A stretch of DNA of 64,000 nt from Muribaculaceae bacterium (GTDB lineage Bacteria > Bacteroidota > Bacteroidia > Bacteroidales > Muribaculaceae), in contig JAMPHP010000001.1 in assembly GCA_023663365.1 (NCBI GenBank), positions 730,967 to 794,966 on the forward strand, given 5' to 3'. Below, piece after piece: positions 51,314-58,594 of the stretch (within the stretch, counting starts at the first letter, position 1; each line of letters starts with the position of its first letter). Below the pieces are notes generated by a model. That model saw only the letters and a program-made list of their open reading frames with translations. It did not search any database and had not been told where the DNA came from. The translations under genes and the position numbers were made by a program.

Positions 51314-51934
51314 ATGACATTGAAGCGATATCTTTTACTCCCTCTTGCCCTGGTGGCGGCTCTGATGGTGTCGGCGGCGAAAGCGCCGACGGCAGCCTCC
51401 ATACTTGCGGCCATGCGTGCCAAGCTCAGCAGCTCTCCGGCAGTGGAGGCTGTGTTTACCATCAACGGCGGCTCGGGGCCGGTGCAGGGCTCGGTAATTC
51501 TTGCCGGGTCGAAGTACAGCATGAGCACGCCGCAGATGTCGGTGTGGTTCGACGGCAAGACGCAGTGGACGCTCCTCAACAGTTCGCGCGAGGTGAGCAT
51601 CACAGAGCCCTCGCCCGACGAGCTGATGGAGACAAATCCTTTCGCGATCCTCTCGGCTCACTCCGACTACTACACCGCACGCCGCCTCTCCGACAGCAAC
51701 AAGCGCTACCGCGTGGAGCTTGTGCCCCGCGACAAGGGCTCGATAGTGGAGCGCTTTGTAGTGTTTGTCGATCCGGCTACCGACATGCCCTCGGCACTGG
51801 CCGTGCACTTCGACGACGGCCGGCGTATCGACGTGGTAATTGACCGCATATCGGCCGCCAAGGCCAAGAGCGCTGCCACATTTACTTTCGATGCCAAGAA
51901 GCATCCGGCTCTTGAAATAATAGATTTACGATAA
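51314..51934 (+). CDS. LolA-like outer-membrane lipoprotein carrier
   Basis: A 206-residue periplasmic protein. I choose the ATG at 51314 (MTLKRYLLLPLALVAALMVS), which gives a signal peptide; a GTG nine bases earlier is less likely. The mature part has the LolA/LolB half-barrel pattern: KLSSSPAVEAVFTINGGSG, VILAGSKYSMSTPQMSVWFD, GKTQWTLLNSSREVSITEPS and the closing FTFDAKKHPALEIIDLR. It would ferry lipoproteins across the periplasm. It lies between ftsK and trxB. Confidence 0.88.
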   Translation: MTLKRYLLLPLALVAALMVSAAKAPTAASILAAMRAKLSSSPAVEAVFTINGGSGPVQGSVILAGSKYSMSTPQMSVWFDGKTQWTLLNSSREVSITEPSPDELMETNPFAILSAHSDYYTARRLSDSNKRYRVELVPRDKGSIVERFVVFVDPATDMPSALAVHFDDGRRIDVVIDRISAAKAKSAATFTFDAKKHPALEIIDLR

Positions 51935-51951
51935 CATAAACACGAATATAT

Positions 51952-52896
51952 ATGAGCGAATTAGCCACCAAGTGCCTTATCATAGGCTCGGGACCTGCCG
52001 GATACACGGCCGGTATCTACACCTCCCGTGCCAATCTCAACCCTATAATGGTCGACGGCGGTCAGCCGGGCGGCCAGCTTATCACCACCACCGAAGTGGA
52101 GAATTTTCCCGGCTATCCCGAGGGAGTGATGGGTCCGCAGATGATGGATGACCTCCGCAACCAGGCTATGCGCTTCGGCCTGATGAATATCTCTGGCGAA
52201 GTGACGTCGGTGGACTTCAGCAGCCGCCCCTTCGTGGTGAAAGTCAACGGCGGCGGCCATGTGATCAGTGCAGACACCATAATCATCGCCACGGGAGCCA
52301 CCGCCCGCTACCTTGGCCTGCCCGATGAGCAGAAGTACCTCGGCATGGGTGTGTCGGCCTGCGCCACCTGCGACGGCTTTTTCTTCCGCAAGCGCCCCGT
52401 GGCCGTGGTCGGCGGCGGCGACACCGCCTGCGAGGAAGCACTCTATCTTGCGGGACTGGCATCGAAGGTCTATATGATAGTGCGCAAGGACTATCTGCGC
52501 GCGTCCAAGTATATGCAGAGCCGCGTGATGGAGAATGAGAAGATTGAAGTTCTCTTCAACACCAACACACTCTCGCTCTTCGGGGAGGATGTGCTCGAAG
52601 GCGCTCATCTGGTGAGCAACAAGGGCACAGAGAACGAAAACGAATTCGACATTGCCGTCGACGGTTTCTTCCTCGCGATAGGGCATAGCCCCAACACGGC
52701 AGTATTCGGCGATGCTCTCGAGCTCGATGAAGCCGGCTATATCAAGACGCAGGCTCCGGGTACGGCCACTAACATCCCCGGTGTTTTCGCAGCCGGCGAT
52801 GTTGCCGACCCCTTCTATCAGCAAGCCGTATCGGCGGCAGGCATGGGTTGCCGCGCAGCCCTCGATGCAGAGCGCTTCCTGCTGATGAACGAATGA
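51952..52896 (+). CDS. trxB: thioredoxin reductase
   Basis: A 314-residue flavoprotein that reduces thioredoxin with NADPH. FAD site IIGSGPAGYTAGIY, NADPH-type site VVGGGDTACEEALYL, redox-active pair CATC at 137-140 (SACATCDGFF) and the C-terminal FAAGDVADPFYQQAVSAAGMG. It begins 17 bp after the LolA-like gene and is the last gene of the plus-strand run; an inverted repeat follows at 52938-52966. Confidence 0.97.
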   Translation: MSELATKCLIIGSGPAGYTAGIYTSRANLNPIMVDGGQPGGQLITTTEVENFPGYPEGVMGPQMMDDLRNQAMRFGLMNISGEVTSVDFSSRPFVVKVNGGGHVISADTIIIATGATARYLGLPDEQKYLGMGVSACATCDGFFFRKRPVAVVGGGDTACEEALYLAGLASKVYMIVRKDYLRASKYMQSRVMENEKIEVLFNTNTLSLFGEDVLEGAHLVSNKGTENENEFDIAVDGFFLAIGHSPNTAVFGDALELDEAGYIKTQAPGTATNIPGVFAAGDVADPFYQQAVSAAGMGCRAALDAERFLLMNE

Positions 52897-53091
52897 TTGA
52901 TAAATTATAAATTAAAAATTATAAATTATAAATTGGCGCTCCCGGCGAGAATTTCGTCGGGAGTGCTTTCGTCTTGAGCTCGGGGAGTTTTTTTTCTGAC
53001 TTTCCTGGGTTCGGAGACCCCACTGTAGCGTTGCGGGGGATTCGGAGATCCCCCGCGGCGGGAAAGCTGCACTCTCGGCGAGTTTTTTATA
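52897..53091. other. gene-free stretch with AT repeats and tandem hairpins
   Basis: Directly after trxB are short repeats of ATAAATTATAAATT (52906-52934), then the trxB terminator-like stem. Next come two hairpins with the same TCGGAG loop: GGGT-loop-ACCC (53007-53020) and GCGGGGGAT-loop-ATCCCCCGC (53033-53056). I see no convincing coding frame; the longest minus-strand frame (52912-53256) lacks a plausible start context and crosses the structured RNA. Confidence 0.55.
52938..52966 (+). terminator. terminator-like hairpin after trxB
   Basis: GCTCCCGGCGA pairs with TCGTCGGGAGTGC (one bulge, one mismatch) around a short AT loop, followed by TTTCGT and, 20 bp later, a run of nine Ts. Confidence 0.5.
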
Positions 53092-53123
53092 TTTGTGTAG
53101 CTCAAAAGTAATTGCTACCTTTG
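53092..53123 (+). promoter_or_regulatory. promoter for the structured RNA/leader
   Basis: Plus strand TTTG (53092-53095), 20 bp, TACCTTTG (53116-53123): full Bacteroidota consensus. The predicted start is near 53130, about 358 bp before the next start codon. Confidence 0.75.
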
Positions 53124-53129
53124 CAGCGG

Positions 53130-53446
53130 TGGCCGTGGACAATAGCCCGAGTGCTGCTGACATATCATAAAAGACGTTTACAAAGCGTTTTCTTCTCGTC
53201 TTAGAACTTCGCAACTTCACCGACCAATCAGAAGAGACGGCAACGTAGGCGTCCACAGTTGATGTATATCATGTTCGATAGCTACATCGCCAGGATTATT
53301 TCCGGCGTTGCGGCTAATCGGGTAATTGTATATTCATCCTACGACGTGGGCTGTCCGAGTTGCTTATTCCGATTGGCAGGCAATGCGAAGGCCTTAAGAC
53401 GGGGATAAGCGTAGAGTACAGATTCCCACGTCTTTCTGTGTATCGC
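53130..53446 (+). ncRNA. structured non-coding RNA of unknown family (possible 6S-like)
   Basis: Downstream of a consensus promoter lies about 320 nt with no good reading frame but many paired segments: GTGGAC (53135-53140) with GTCCAC (53251-53256); inside it AAGACG (53171) with CGTCTT (53197); GATGTATATC with GATAGCTACATC (53261-53287); GCCAGGA with TCCGGC (53289-53306); and a long hairpin closed by GACGTGGG (53343-53350) with CCCACGTC (53425-53432), continued by CTGT/ACAG and GCTTATTCC / GGGGATAAGC. The last hairpin, with a large internal bubble and a GGCCTTAAGAC segment, recalls 6S RNA, but I cannot prove this. It is not tmRNA or RNase P RNA: their conserved cores are missing. Alternatively it is the 5' leader of the barrel protein gene. 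Confidence 0.55.
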
Positions 53447-53487
53447 CGTATCAAGGGGAATCGGTGCGGACCAAACAATATCACATT

Positions 53488-54075
53488 ATGAAAAAACTTT
53501 TCAGCATGGTTCTGGCGCTATCGCTTGCGCTGTGCGGCTTCGTTGCAAAAGCTGAGGATGGCGACCATCCCGGATGCTACAACCGCATCTCTATGTCGTA
53601 TCGCAATGTGCACTTCAGCGATCTCTATGATGGCGTAAGCTACAATGGCGGCAGCTTCAACTATCTCCATGGCTTCGGGCTATCGTCCACGCTGCCCATC
53701 TACATCGAGACCGGTGCCACGCTCGGCTTCGCCACTCGCGACAACGGCTCGGGCTCATGGGGTGGCTATGGCACACTGGAAGTGCCCGTGAACTGCACGT
53801 ATCGCTTCAGCATCCCCAACACTGAGCTCCATCTGCTTCCTTTTGCAGGCCTTAACTTTAAGGGCAATATTGTGGGTACTGCCGATGTGGCTTCGGATAC
53901 TCAGGAATGGTTCACCGACAGCGATTTCCGCCGCTTTCAGCTCGGTTGGCAGATTGGCGGCGCCCTCGAATTCAAGAAACTTTATGCGGCTATAAGCTAC
54001 GGAACAGACTTTATACCGCTGGCGAAAGGTGTCAACACCGGTACTTTCGCTCTTTCGATTGGTCTTAACCTCTGA
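53488..54075 (+). CDS. small outer-membrane beta-barrel protein
   Basis: A 195-residue exported protein. ATG at 53488 gives MKKLFSMVLALSLALCGFVA with cleavage near AKA; a GTG upstream is less likely. The mature sequence alternates polar and aromatic residues in strands (RISMSYRNVHFSDL, LPIYIETGATLGFAT, YGTLEVPVNCTYRFSI, RFQLGWQIGGALEF) and ends in FALSIGLNL, typical of an eight-stranded OmpX/OmpA-like barrel. It stands alone between the structured RNA and a terminator. Function unknown. Confidence 0.8.
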   Translation: MKKLFSMVLALSLALCGFVAKAEDGDHPGCYNRISMSYRNVHFSDLYDGVSYNGGSFNYLHGFGLSSTLPIYIETGATLGFATRDNGSGSWGGYGTLEVPVNCTYRFSIPNTELHLLPFAGLNFKGNIVGTADVASDTQEWFTDSDFRRFQLGWQIGGALEFKKLYAAISYGTDFIPLAKGVNTGTFALSIGLNL

Positions 54076-54100
54076 TTTTCCAACTTCTTTTGTGACAATG

Positions 54101-54130
54101 GCGCCCGGCAGGATTTCTGTCGGGCGCTAT
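54101..54130 (+). terminator. terminator after the barrel protein gene
   Basis: GCGCCCGGCAG pairs with CTGTCGGGCGC (one G-U pair) around a 5-base loop, followed by TATTTC, 25 bp past the stop codon. Confidence 0.65.
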
Positions 54131-54157
54131 TTCGGAAAGAAAAAAGTGCTGAAAAAA

Positions 54158-54188
54158 TTTGCGAATTGTGGAATTATTACTAACTTTG
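54158..54188 (+). promoter_or_regulatory. promoter for the PerR-like/rubrerythrin unit
   Basis: TTTG (54158-54161), 19 bp, TAACTTTG (54181-54188): full consensus. The predicted start is near 54195, inside the inverted repeat described at 54186-54200. Confidence 0.75.
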
Positions 54189-54200
54189 TAATCGTTACAA
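54186..54200 (+). promoter_or_regulatory. candidate PerR/Fur operator
   Basis: TTGTAATCGTTACAA, a perfect 6-3-6 inverted repeat that resembles the 7-1-7 boxes of PerR and Fur. It covers the end of the -7 box and the start point, so a bound repressor would block transcription of the regulator and rubrerythrin. Confidence 0.6.
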
Positions 54201-54228
54201 CTATGTTAAATTTTGAAGACTGAAATTG

Positions 54229-54675
54229 ATGCTGACAGAGACTAATCAGATTCATATACTCAGGCAATACGGAGTGCGCCCGTCGGTGCACCGTCTGGCG
54301 GTTCTCGACTATGTGTCGAACCGCAGGACTCATCCTACGGCCGACGAGGTCTATGCGGCAGTGGCTGTCGATTTCCCCTCGGTGTCGAAGACTACGGTCT
54401 ACAACTCGCTCCACACCCTGGTGGAGGCCGGAGTGCTTCGCGAGCTCGACATCGAGAGCCCGTCGATGCGCTACGACCTTGCTCTTCAGCAGCCTCACAG
54501 CCACTTCCGGTGCTCGCGCTGCGGCAAGATTTTCGACATGGCGCTGCCGGCACAGCTCGATAGCATAGTTCAGCCCGGCTTCGTGGTGGAGACCACCGAT
54601 CTTTTCTTCGTAGGCCTCTGCCCGGAGTGCAGCAAAGAAATCATTAAACAACATCAAACACATTCCGCAAAATGA
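54229..54675 (+). CDS. Fur-family regulator, PerR-like
   Basis: A 148-residue metalloregulator starting [15 protein letters not shown] (ATG at 54229, preceded by TTG). The winged helix covers residues about 10-80 ([40 protein letters not shown]). Metal ligands: His in RRTHPTADE, Asp in MRYD, HSH, and cysteines CSRC and CPEC for the structural zinc; the Asp in KIFDMALP matches the PerR regulatory aspartate position. The gene overlaps rubrerythrin in an ATGA (54672-54675), so peroxide sensing is more likely than iron. A candidate operator lies in its own promoter. Confidence 0.9.
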   Translation: MLTETNQIHILRQYGVRPSVHRLAVLDYVSNRRTHPTADEVYAAVAVDFPSVSKTTVYNSLHTLVEAGVLRELDIESPSMRYDLALQQPHSHFRCSRCGKIFDMALPAQLDSIVQPGFVVETTDLFFVGLCPECSKEIIKQHQTHSAK

Positions 54676-55214
54676 AAGAACTCAAAGGAACCAAGACTGA
54701 GAAAAATCTCATGGATGCGTTCGCCGGCGAATCGCAGGCCCGCAACAAATACACCTACTATGCCTCGAAAGCACGTCGCGACGGCTACGAGCAGATTGCC
54801 GCTATCTTCGAGGAGACAGCACAGAACGAGAAGGAGCACGCCAAGCTGTGGTTCAAATTCCTGCACGGCGGCGAGGTGCCCGACACCATGACCAACCTCC
54901 GCGATGCCGCCGAGGGCGAGAACTACGAGTGGACCGACATGTACGACCGCATGGCCGCCGAGGCCGAAGAAGAGGGCTTCACCCAGATAGCAGCCCGCTT
55001 CCGCGCCGTGGCCGCCATCGAGCGCCACCACGAGGAGCGCTATCGCCGCCTTCTCCAGAACATCGAAGAGGGCATCGTGTTCTCGCGCGAGGGCGACACC
55101 GTGTGGATCTGCCGTAACTGCGGCCACATCGTGATCGGCAAGAAAGCACCGGCCGTGTGCCCTGTGTGCCTCCACGCCCAGAGCTTCTTCGAGATCGAAG
55201 CGAAAAACTATTGA
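54672..55214 (+). CDS. rbr: rubrerythrin
   Basis: A 180-residue peroxide-reducing protein. The N-terminal four-helix domain has the diiron glutamates ([44 protein letters not shown]), and the C-terminal rubredoxin domain has CRNCGH and CPVCLH. It removes hydrogen peroxide in the cytoplasm of this presumed anaerobe. It is coupled to the PerR-like gene and ends at a strong terminator. Confidence 0.97.
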   Translation: MKELKGTKTEKNLMDAFAGESQARNKYTYYASKARRDGYEQIAAIFEETAQNEKEHAKLWFKFLHGGEVPDTMTNLRDAAEGENYEWTDMYDRMAAEAEEEGFTQIAARFRAVAAIERHHEERYRRLLQNIEEGIVFSREGDTVWICRNCGHIVIGKKAPAVCPVCLHAQSFFEIEAKNY

Positions 55215-55231
55215 CAACTAATCCTATGTGT

Positions 55232-55269
55232 GCGGCATCGCGGCGAGAGCTCGCGATGCCGCTTTTTTT
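55232..55269 (+). terminator. intrinsic terminator after rubrerythrin
   Basis: A perfect 11-bp stem (GCGGCATCGCG with CGCGATGCCGC) around a 9-base loop, then a run of seven Ts. The end of the T-run is also the TTTG of the next promoter. Confidence 0.88.
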
Positions 55270-55298
55270 GTGCGTCTCGGCAATATTGCCTATCTTTG
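55267..55298 (+). promoter_or_regulatory. promoter for ybaK-aroC
   Basis: TTTG (55267-55270), 20 bp, TATCTTTG (55291-55298). The -33 box is formed by the U-tract of the preceding terminator. Start predicted near 55305, 25 bp before the ATG. Confidence 0.7.
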
Positions 55299-55329
55299 CC
55301 GGTAAGTTGAACCATCCTCTAATAAGCAA

Positions 55330-55815
55330 ATGGCGAAATCAAAGACTCCGAAGACCAATGCCATGCGCTTGCTCACGGCAGCAGGCGTGCCCTTCTCCAC
55401 TCAGGAATATACCGTAGATGAAAACGACCTTGCCGCGCAGCACGTGGCCGACGAGCTTGGTGAGGATATTCGCCGCGTGTTCAAGACCATAGTGCTTCAC
55501 GGCGAGCGCACGGGGCATTTCGTGTGTGTGGTGCCCGGCAACTGTGAGATCGACCTGAAGAAGGCTGCCGCCGCCGTGGGCGACAAGAAAGCGGAGTTGA
55601 TACCGATGAAGGAGTTGCTGCCGCTCACGGGCTATATCCGCGGTGGTTGCTCTCCGGTGGGCATGAAGAAGCCTTTCCCGACTTACTTTCACAGCACTGC
55701 CCTCGACTTCGAGACCATCTATGTGAGTGCCGGTGTGCGCGGGCTTCAGCTTAATATCGCCCCCGAGGCGCTTATAGCCTTCGTAGGAGCAAAAGTAGCC
55801 GATCTTGTGAAATGA
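55330..55815 (+). CDS. ybaK: Cys-tRNA(Pro)/Cys-tRNA(Cys) deacylase YbaK
   Basis: A 161-residue trans-editing enzyme that hydrolyses mischarged Cys-tRNA(Pro). It has the YbaK/ProX fold markers: TNAMRLLTAAGVPFSTQEY, VFKTIVLHGERTGHFVCVVP, LKKAAAAVGDKKAELIPMKE and GYIRGGCSPVGMKKPFPTY. The length is standard. It is first in a unit with aroC, which it overlaps by an ATGA (55812-55815). Confidence 0.93.
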   Translation: MAKSKTPKTNAMRLLTAAGVPFSTQEYTVDENDLAAQHVADELGEDIRRVFKTIVLHGERTGHFVCVVPGNCEIDLKKAAAAVGDKKAELIPMKELLPLTGYIRGGCSPVGMKKPFPTYFHSTALDFETIYVSAGVRGLQLNIAPEALIAFVGAKVADLVK

Positions 55816-56813
55816 ATACGATAGGAACCCTTTTCCGACTCACCGACTTCGGCGAGAGCCACGGCCCTGCTATCGGCGGTGTGATCGACGGTATGCCTGC
55901 GGGCATGGAGATTGATTTTGATGCCGTGCAGGCTATGCTCGACCGCCGCAGGCCGGGGCAGAGCGCACTGACGAGCGCGCGGCGTGAGGCCGACAAGGTG
56001 GAGTTTCTGTCGGGTATTTTTGAAGGGCGTACTCTGGGCTCGCCCATTGCCTTTATCATCCGCAATGCCGACAGCCGCCCGCAGGACTATGCCGCCATCG
56101 AGCATATCTTCCGCCCCGGCCATGCCGACTATACCTACACCGCGAAATACGGCATCCGCGACCACCGCGGTGGCGGCCGCTCCTCGGCGCGCGAGACTGC
56201 CGTGCGTGTGGTGGCCGGCGCTCTTGCCATGCAGGTGCTTGCCCGCCACGGCATCAGCATCGAGGCTGAGGCCGAGAGTGTGGGCGGAGCTACCACGCCC
56301 GAGGGCATGGAGCAAGCCATAGCCGCGGCCAAGGCCGATGGCGACACCGTGGGCGCCGTGGTGCGCTGTGTGGTGCACCGAGTGCCGGCAGGCCTTGGCG
56401 AGCCGATATTCGGCAAGGCGCAGGCCATGCTTGCGGCTGCCATGATGAGCATAAATGCAGCCAAGGGATTTGACTACGGTTCGGGCTTCGATGGAGCCGC
56501 CCGCCGCGGGAGCGAGCTCATCGACACTCCCTACTACGATGCCGAAGCCGGTAGGGTGCGGATGCGGGCCAACCATTCGGGTGGCATCCAAGGCGGTATC
56601 ACCAACGGTGAGGATATTTATTTCCGGGTGGCTTTCAAGCCTATAGCCACTATGGGTCGCCCCGTAGATACCATCGACGATAAAATGGCGCCCGCGCACA
56701 TACAAGTGCACGGACGCCATGATGTGTGTGTGGTGCCAAGGGTAATTCCTGTGGTAGAGGCAATGGCCGCCATCACCATGCTCGACCTGCTGCTGGTGAG
56801 CGGGGTCAGATGA
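55812..56813 (+). CDS. aroC: chorismate synthase
   Basis: A 333-residue FMN-dependent enzyme that makes chorismate, the last shared step of aromatic amino acid synthesis. Signatures: FGESHGPAIGGVIDGMPAG, LDRRRPGQSALTSARREAD, HADYTYTAKYGIRDHRGGGR split over the conserved loop, SSARETAVRVVAGA, NHSGGIQGGITNGEDI and HGRHDVCVVPRVIPV. It overlaps the convergent queA gene by 8 bp at the 3' ends. Confidence 0.97.
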   Translation: MNTIGTLFRLTDFGESHGPAIGGVIDGMPAGMEIDFDAVQAMLDRRRPGQSALTSARREADKVEFLSGIFEGRTLGSPIAFIIRNADSRPQDYAAIEHIFRPGHADYTYTAKYGIRDHRGGGRSSARETAVRVVAGALAMQVLARHGISIEAEAESVGGATTPEGMEQAIAAAKADGDTVGAVVRCVVHRVPAGLGEPIFGKAQAMLAAAMMSINAAKGFDYGSGFDGAARRGSELIDTPYYDAEAGRVRMRANHSGGIQGGITNGEDIYFRVAFKPIATMGRPVDTIDDKMAPAHIQVHGRHDVCVVPRVIPVVEAMAAITMLDLLLVSGVR

Positions 56814-57855
56814 TGAGCATGGCATCGCCGTAGCAGCCGAAGCGGTAGCCTTCGGCTATGGCGGTGCGGTAGGCTTCCATCACGAGGTCGTAGCCACCGA
56901 ATGCTGCCACCATCATGAGCATGGTGGAGTAGGGCATGTGGAAGTTTGTGATGAGACTCGTGTTGACGGTGAAGTCGTAGGGCGGGAAGATGAATTTGTT
57001 TGTCCAGCCGTCGTAGGTCTTCATGTGTCCGCCCATGCTTTCGGCCGTAGCCATTGCGCGGAGCACGGAAGTGCCGACGGCGCACACCTGGCGGTCGTTG
57101 TCGCGGGCGTTGTTGACGGTGTCGACGAGCGTCTGGTCGGCAATCATCTGCTCGGAGTCCATGCGGTGCTTTGTGAGGTCCTCGACATCGATTTCGCGGA
57201 AAGCGCCGAGGCCGCTGTGCACGGTGATGGTAGCTTTCTTCACGCCCTTGATCTGGAGGCGTGTGAGCAGACCGCGCGAGAAGTGCAGGCCCGCAGCCGG
57301 AGCCACCACGGCACCTTCTTTCTCGGCGAAGATGCACTGGTAGTCGGTGGCATCGCGCTCCTCGGGCTCGCGCTTCATGTAGGGGGGCAGGGGAGTCATG
57401 CCAAGGGCAAAGAGGTCGTGCTTGAACTGGTCGTGCGGGCCGTCGTAGAGGAAGCGGAGCGTGCGGCCGCGCGATGTGGTGTTGTCGATAACCTCAGCTA
57501 CCATCGACTCGTCCTCGCCGAAATAGAGCTTGTTGCCGATTCGGATTTTGCGGGCGGGCTCCACGAGCACGTCCCAGAGCTTGTTGTCGGCGTTGAGCTC
57601 ACGGAGCAGGAACACTTCGATGCGGGCTCCGGTCTTTTCTTTGTTGCCGTAGAGGAGAGCAGGAAAGACGAGGGTGTCGTTGAACACCATCACGTCGCCA
57701 TCGTCGAAGTAGTCAATGAGTTCTTTGAATATGTGGTGCGAGATTTCGCCTGTTTTGCGGTTTACCACCATCATTCGAGCCTCGTCGCGCGTGTCGACGG
57801 GATGTGATGCGATGAGTTCGTCGGGAAGATGGAATCTGAACTGTGAAAGTTTCAT
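56806..57855 (-). CDS. queA: S-adenosylmethionine:tRNA ribosyltransferase-isomerase
   Basis: A 349-residue enzyme that builds epoxyqueuosine on tRNA using the ribosyl group of SAM. Motifs: MKLSQFRFHLPDELIASHPV, FNDTLVFPALLYG, EVFLLRELN, GAVVAPAAGLHFS, TVHSGLGAFREI and ITNFHMPYSTMLMMVAAFGG. It is the last gene of ftsX-DUF3098-uppP-truB-queA and, with tgt at 1.0-2.2 kb, shows that queuosine modification is present. Confidence 0.97.
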   Translation of the reverse strand: MKLSQFRFHLPDELIASHPVDTRDEARMMVVNRKTGEISHHIFKELIDYFDDGDVMVFNDTLVFPALLYGNKEKTGARIEVFLLRELNADNKLWDVLVEPARKIRIGNKLYFGEDESMVAEVIDNTTSRGRTLRFLYDGPHDQFKHDLFALGMTPLPPYMKREPEERDATDYQCIFAEKEGAVVAPAAGLHFSRGLLTRLQIKGVKKATITVHSGLGAFREIDVEDLTKHRMDSEQMIADQTLVDTVNNARDNDRQVCAVGTSVLRAMATAESMGGHMKTYDGWTNKFIFPPYDFTVNTSLITNFHMPYSTMLMMVAAFGGYDLVMEAYRTAIAEGYRFGCYGDAMLII

Positions 57856-57878
57856 CTTTTATGCTGTTTGTCTGCGAT

Positions 57879-58589
57879 TTATTCTGTTTGTTCGGGCATT
57901 TCTATTTCGGCCTGCGCTATCATCTCGGCAGCCTGCGCCACTGTGAGGCAATCATCGACGGTGACATCGCCTACGCGAGTGCGCCTGAGCGCTGTGAGGT
58001 GACCGCCGCTTCCGAGGGCGGCCCCGATGTCGCGGGCCAGGGCGCGGATGTATGTGCCTTTGCTGCACACCACCCTCACGGTGATTGATTCGGGAGCGAA
58101 GTCGAGCAACTCGATTTCGTCGATTACGAGAATTTTCGGCTTAAGCTCCACTTCCTTGCCTTTACGGGCGAGGTCGTAGGCTCTTTTTCCGCCAACCTTG
58201 CACGCGGAGAATGCCGGAGGCACCTGCTCGATGCGGCCTGTGAAGCGGGTCAGTGTGCTCTCCACGAGCTCGCGTGTGATGTGCTCTGTGGGGTAGGTGG
58301 CATCGATTTCGGTCTCGAGGTCGAAGGATGGCGTTGTGGCACCGAGAGCTATTGTGGCCACGTACTCCTTTACGCCGGCCTGGAGCTCGTCGATGCGCTT
58401 TGTGGCGCGGCCGGTGCACAAAATCATCACGCCTGTGGCGAGCGGGTCGAGCGTGCCTGCATGGCCTACCTTAATCTTCTTGAGGCCGAGCCGACGCGAC
58501 AGCGAGCCCCGCAGGCGCTTCACGGCATCGAACGACGTCCAGCCGAGCGGCTTGTCGATGTAGAGAATTTCTCCGTCGATAAAGTTCAT
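57879..58589 (-). CDS. truB: tRNA pseudouridine-55 synthase
   Basis: A 236-residue pseudouridine synthase for U55 in the T-loop. Key segments: LYIDKPLGWTSFDAVKRLR, GHAGTLDPLATGVMILCTGR with the catalytic Asp near residue 47, QVPPAFSACKVGGKRAYDLA and GTYIRALARDIGAALGSGGH. The protein is short, lacking a PUA domain, as usual in Bacteroidota. It starts 5 bp after uppP. Confidence 0.96.
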   Translation of the reverse strand: MNFIDGEILYIDKPLGWTSFDAVKRLRGSLSRRLGLKKIKVGHAGTLDPLATGVMILCTGRATKRIDELQAGVKEYVATIALGATTPSFDLETEIDATYPTEHITRELVESTLTRFTGRIEQVPPAFSACKVGGKRAYDLARKGKEVELKPKILVIDEIELLDFAPESITVRVVCSKGTYIRALARDIGAALGSGGHLTALRRTRVGDVTVDDCLTVAQAAEMIAQAEIEMPEQTE

Positions 58590-58594
58590 GGCTA

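Noticed and set aside
52912..53256. 114-codon minus-strand frame as a gene
   Set aside because: It spans the tandem hairpins, the plus-strand promoter and half of the structured RNA, has no signal or motif, and is best explained as a chance frame.
53130..53446. tmRNA or RNase P RNA in the structured region
   Set aside because: No tRNA-like ends or tag frame for tmRNA, and no GAGGAAAGTCC-type core for RNase P.
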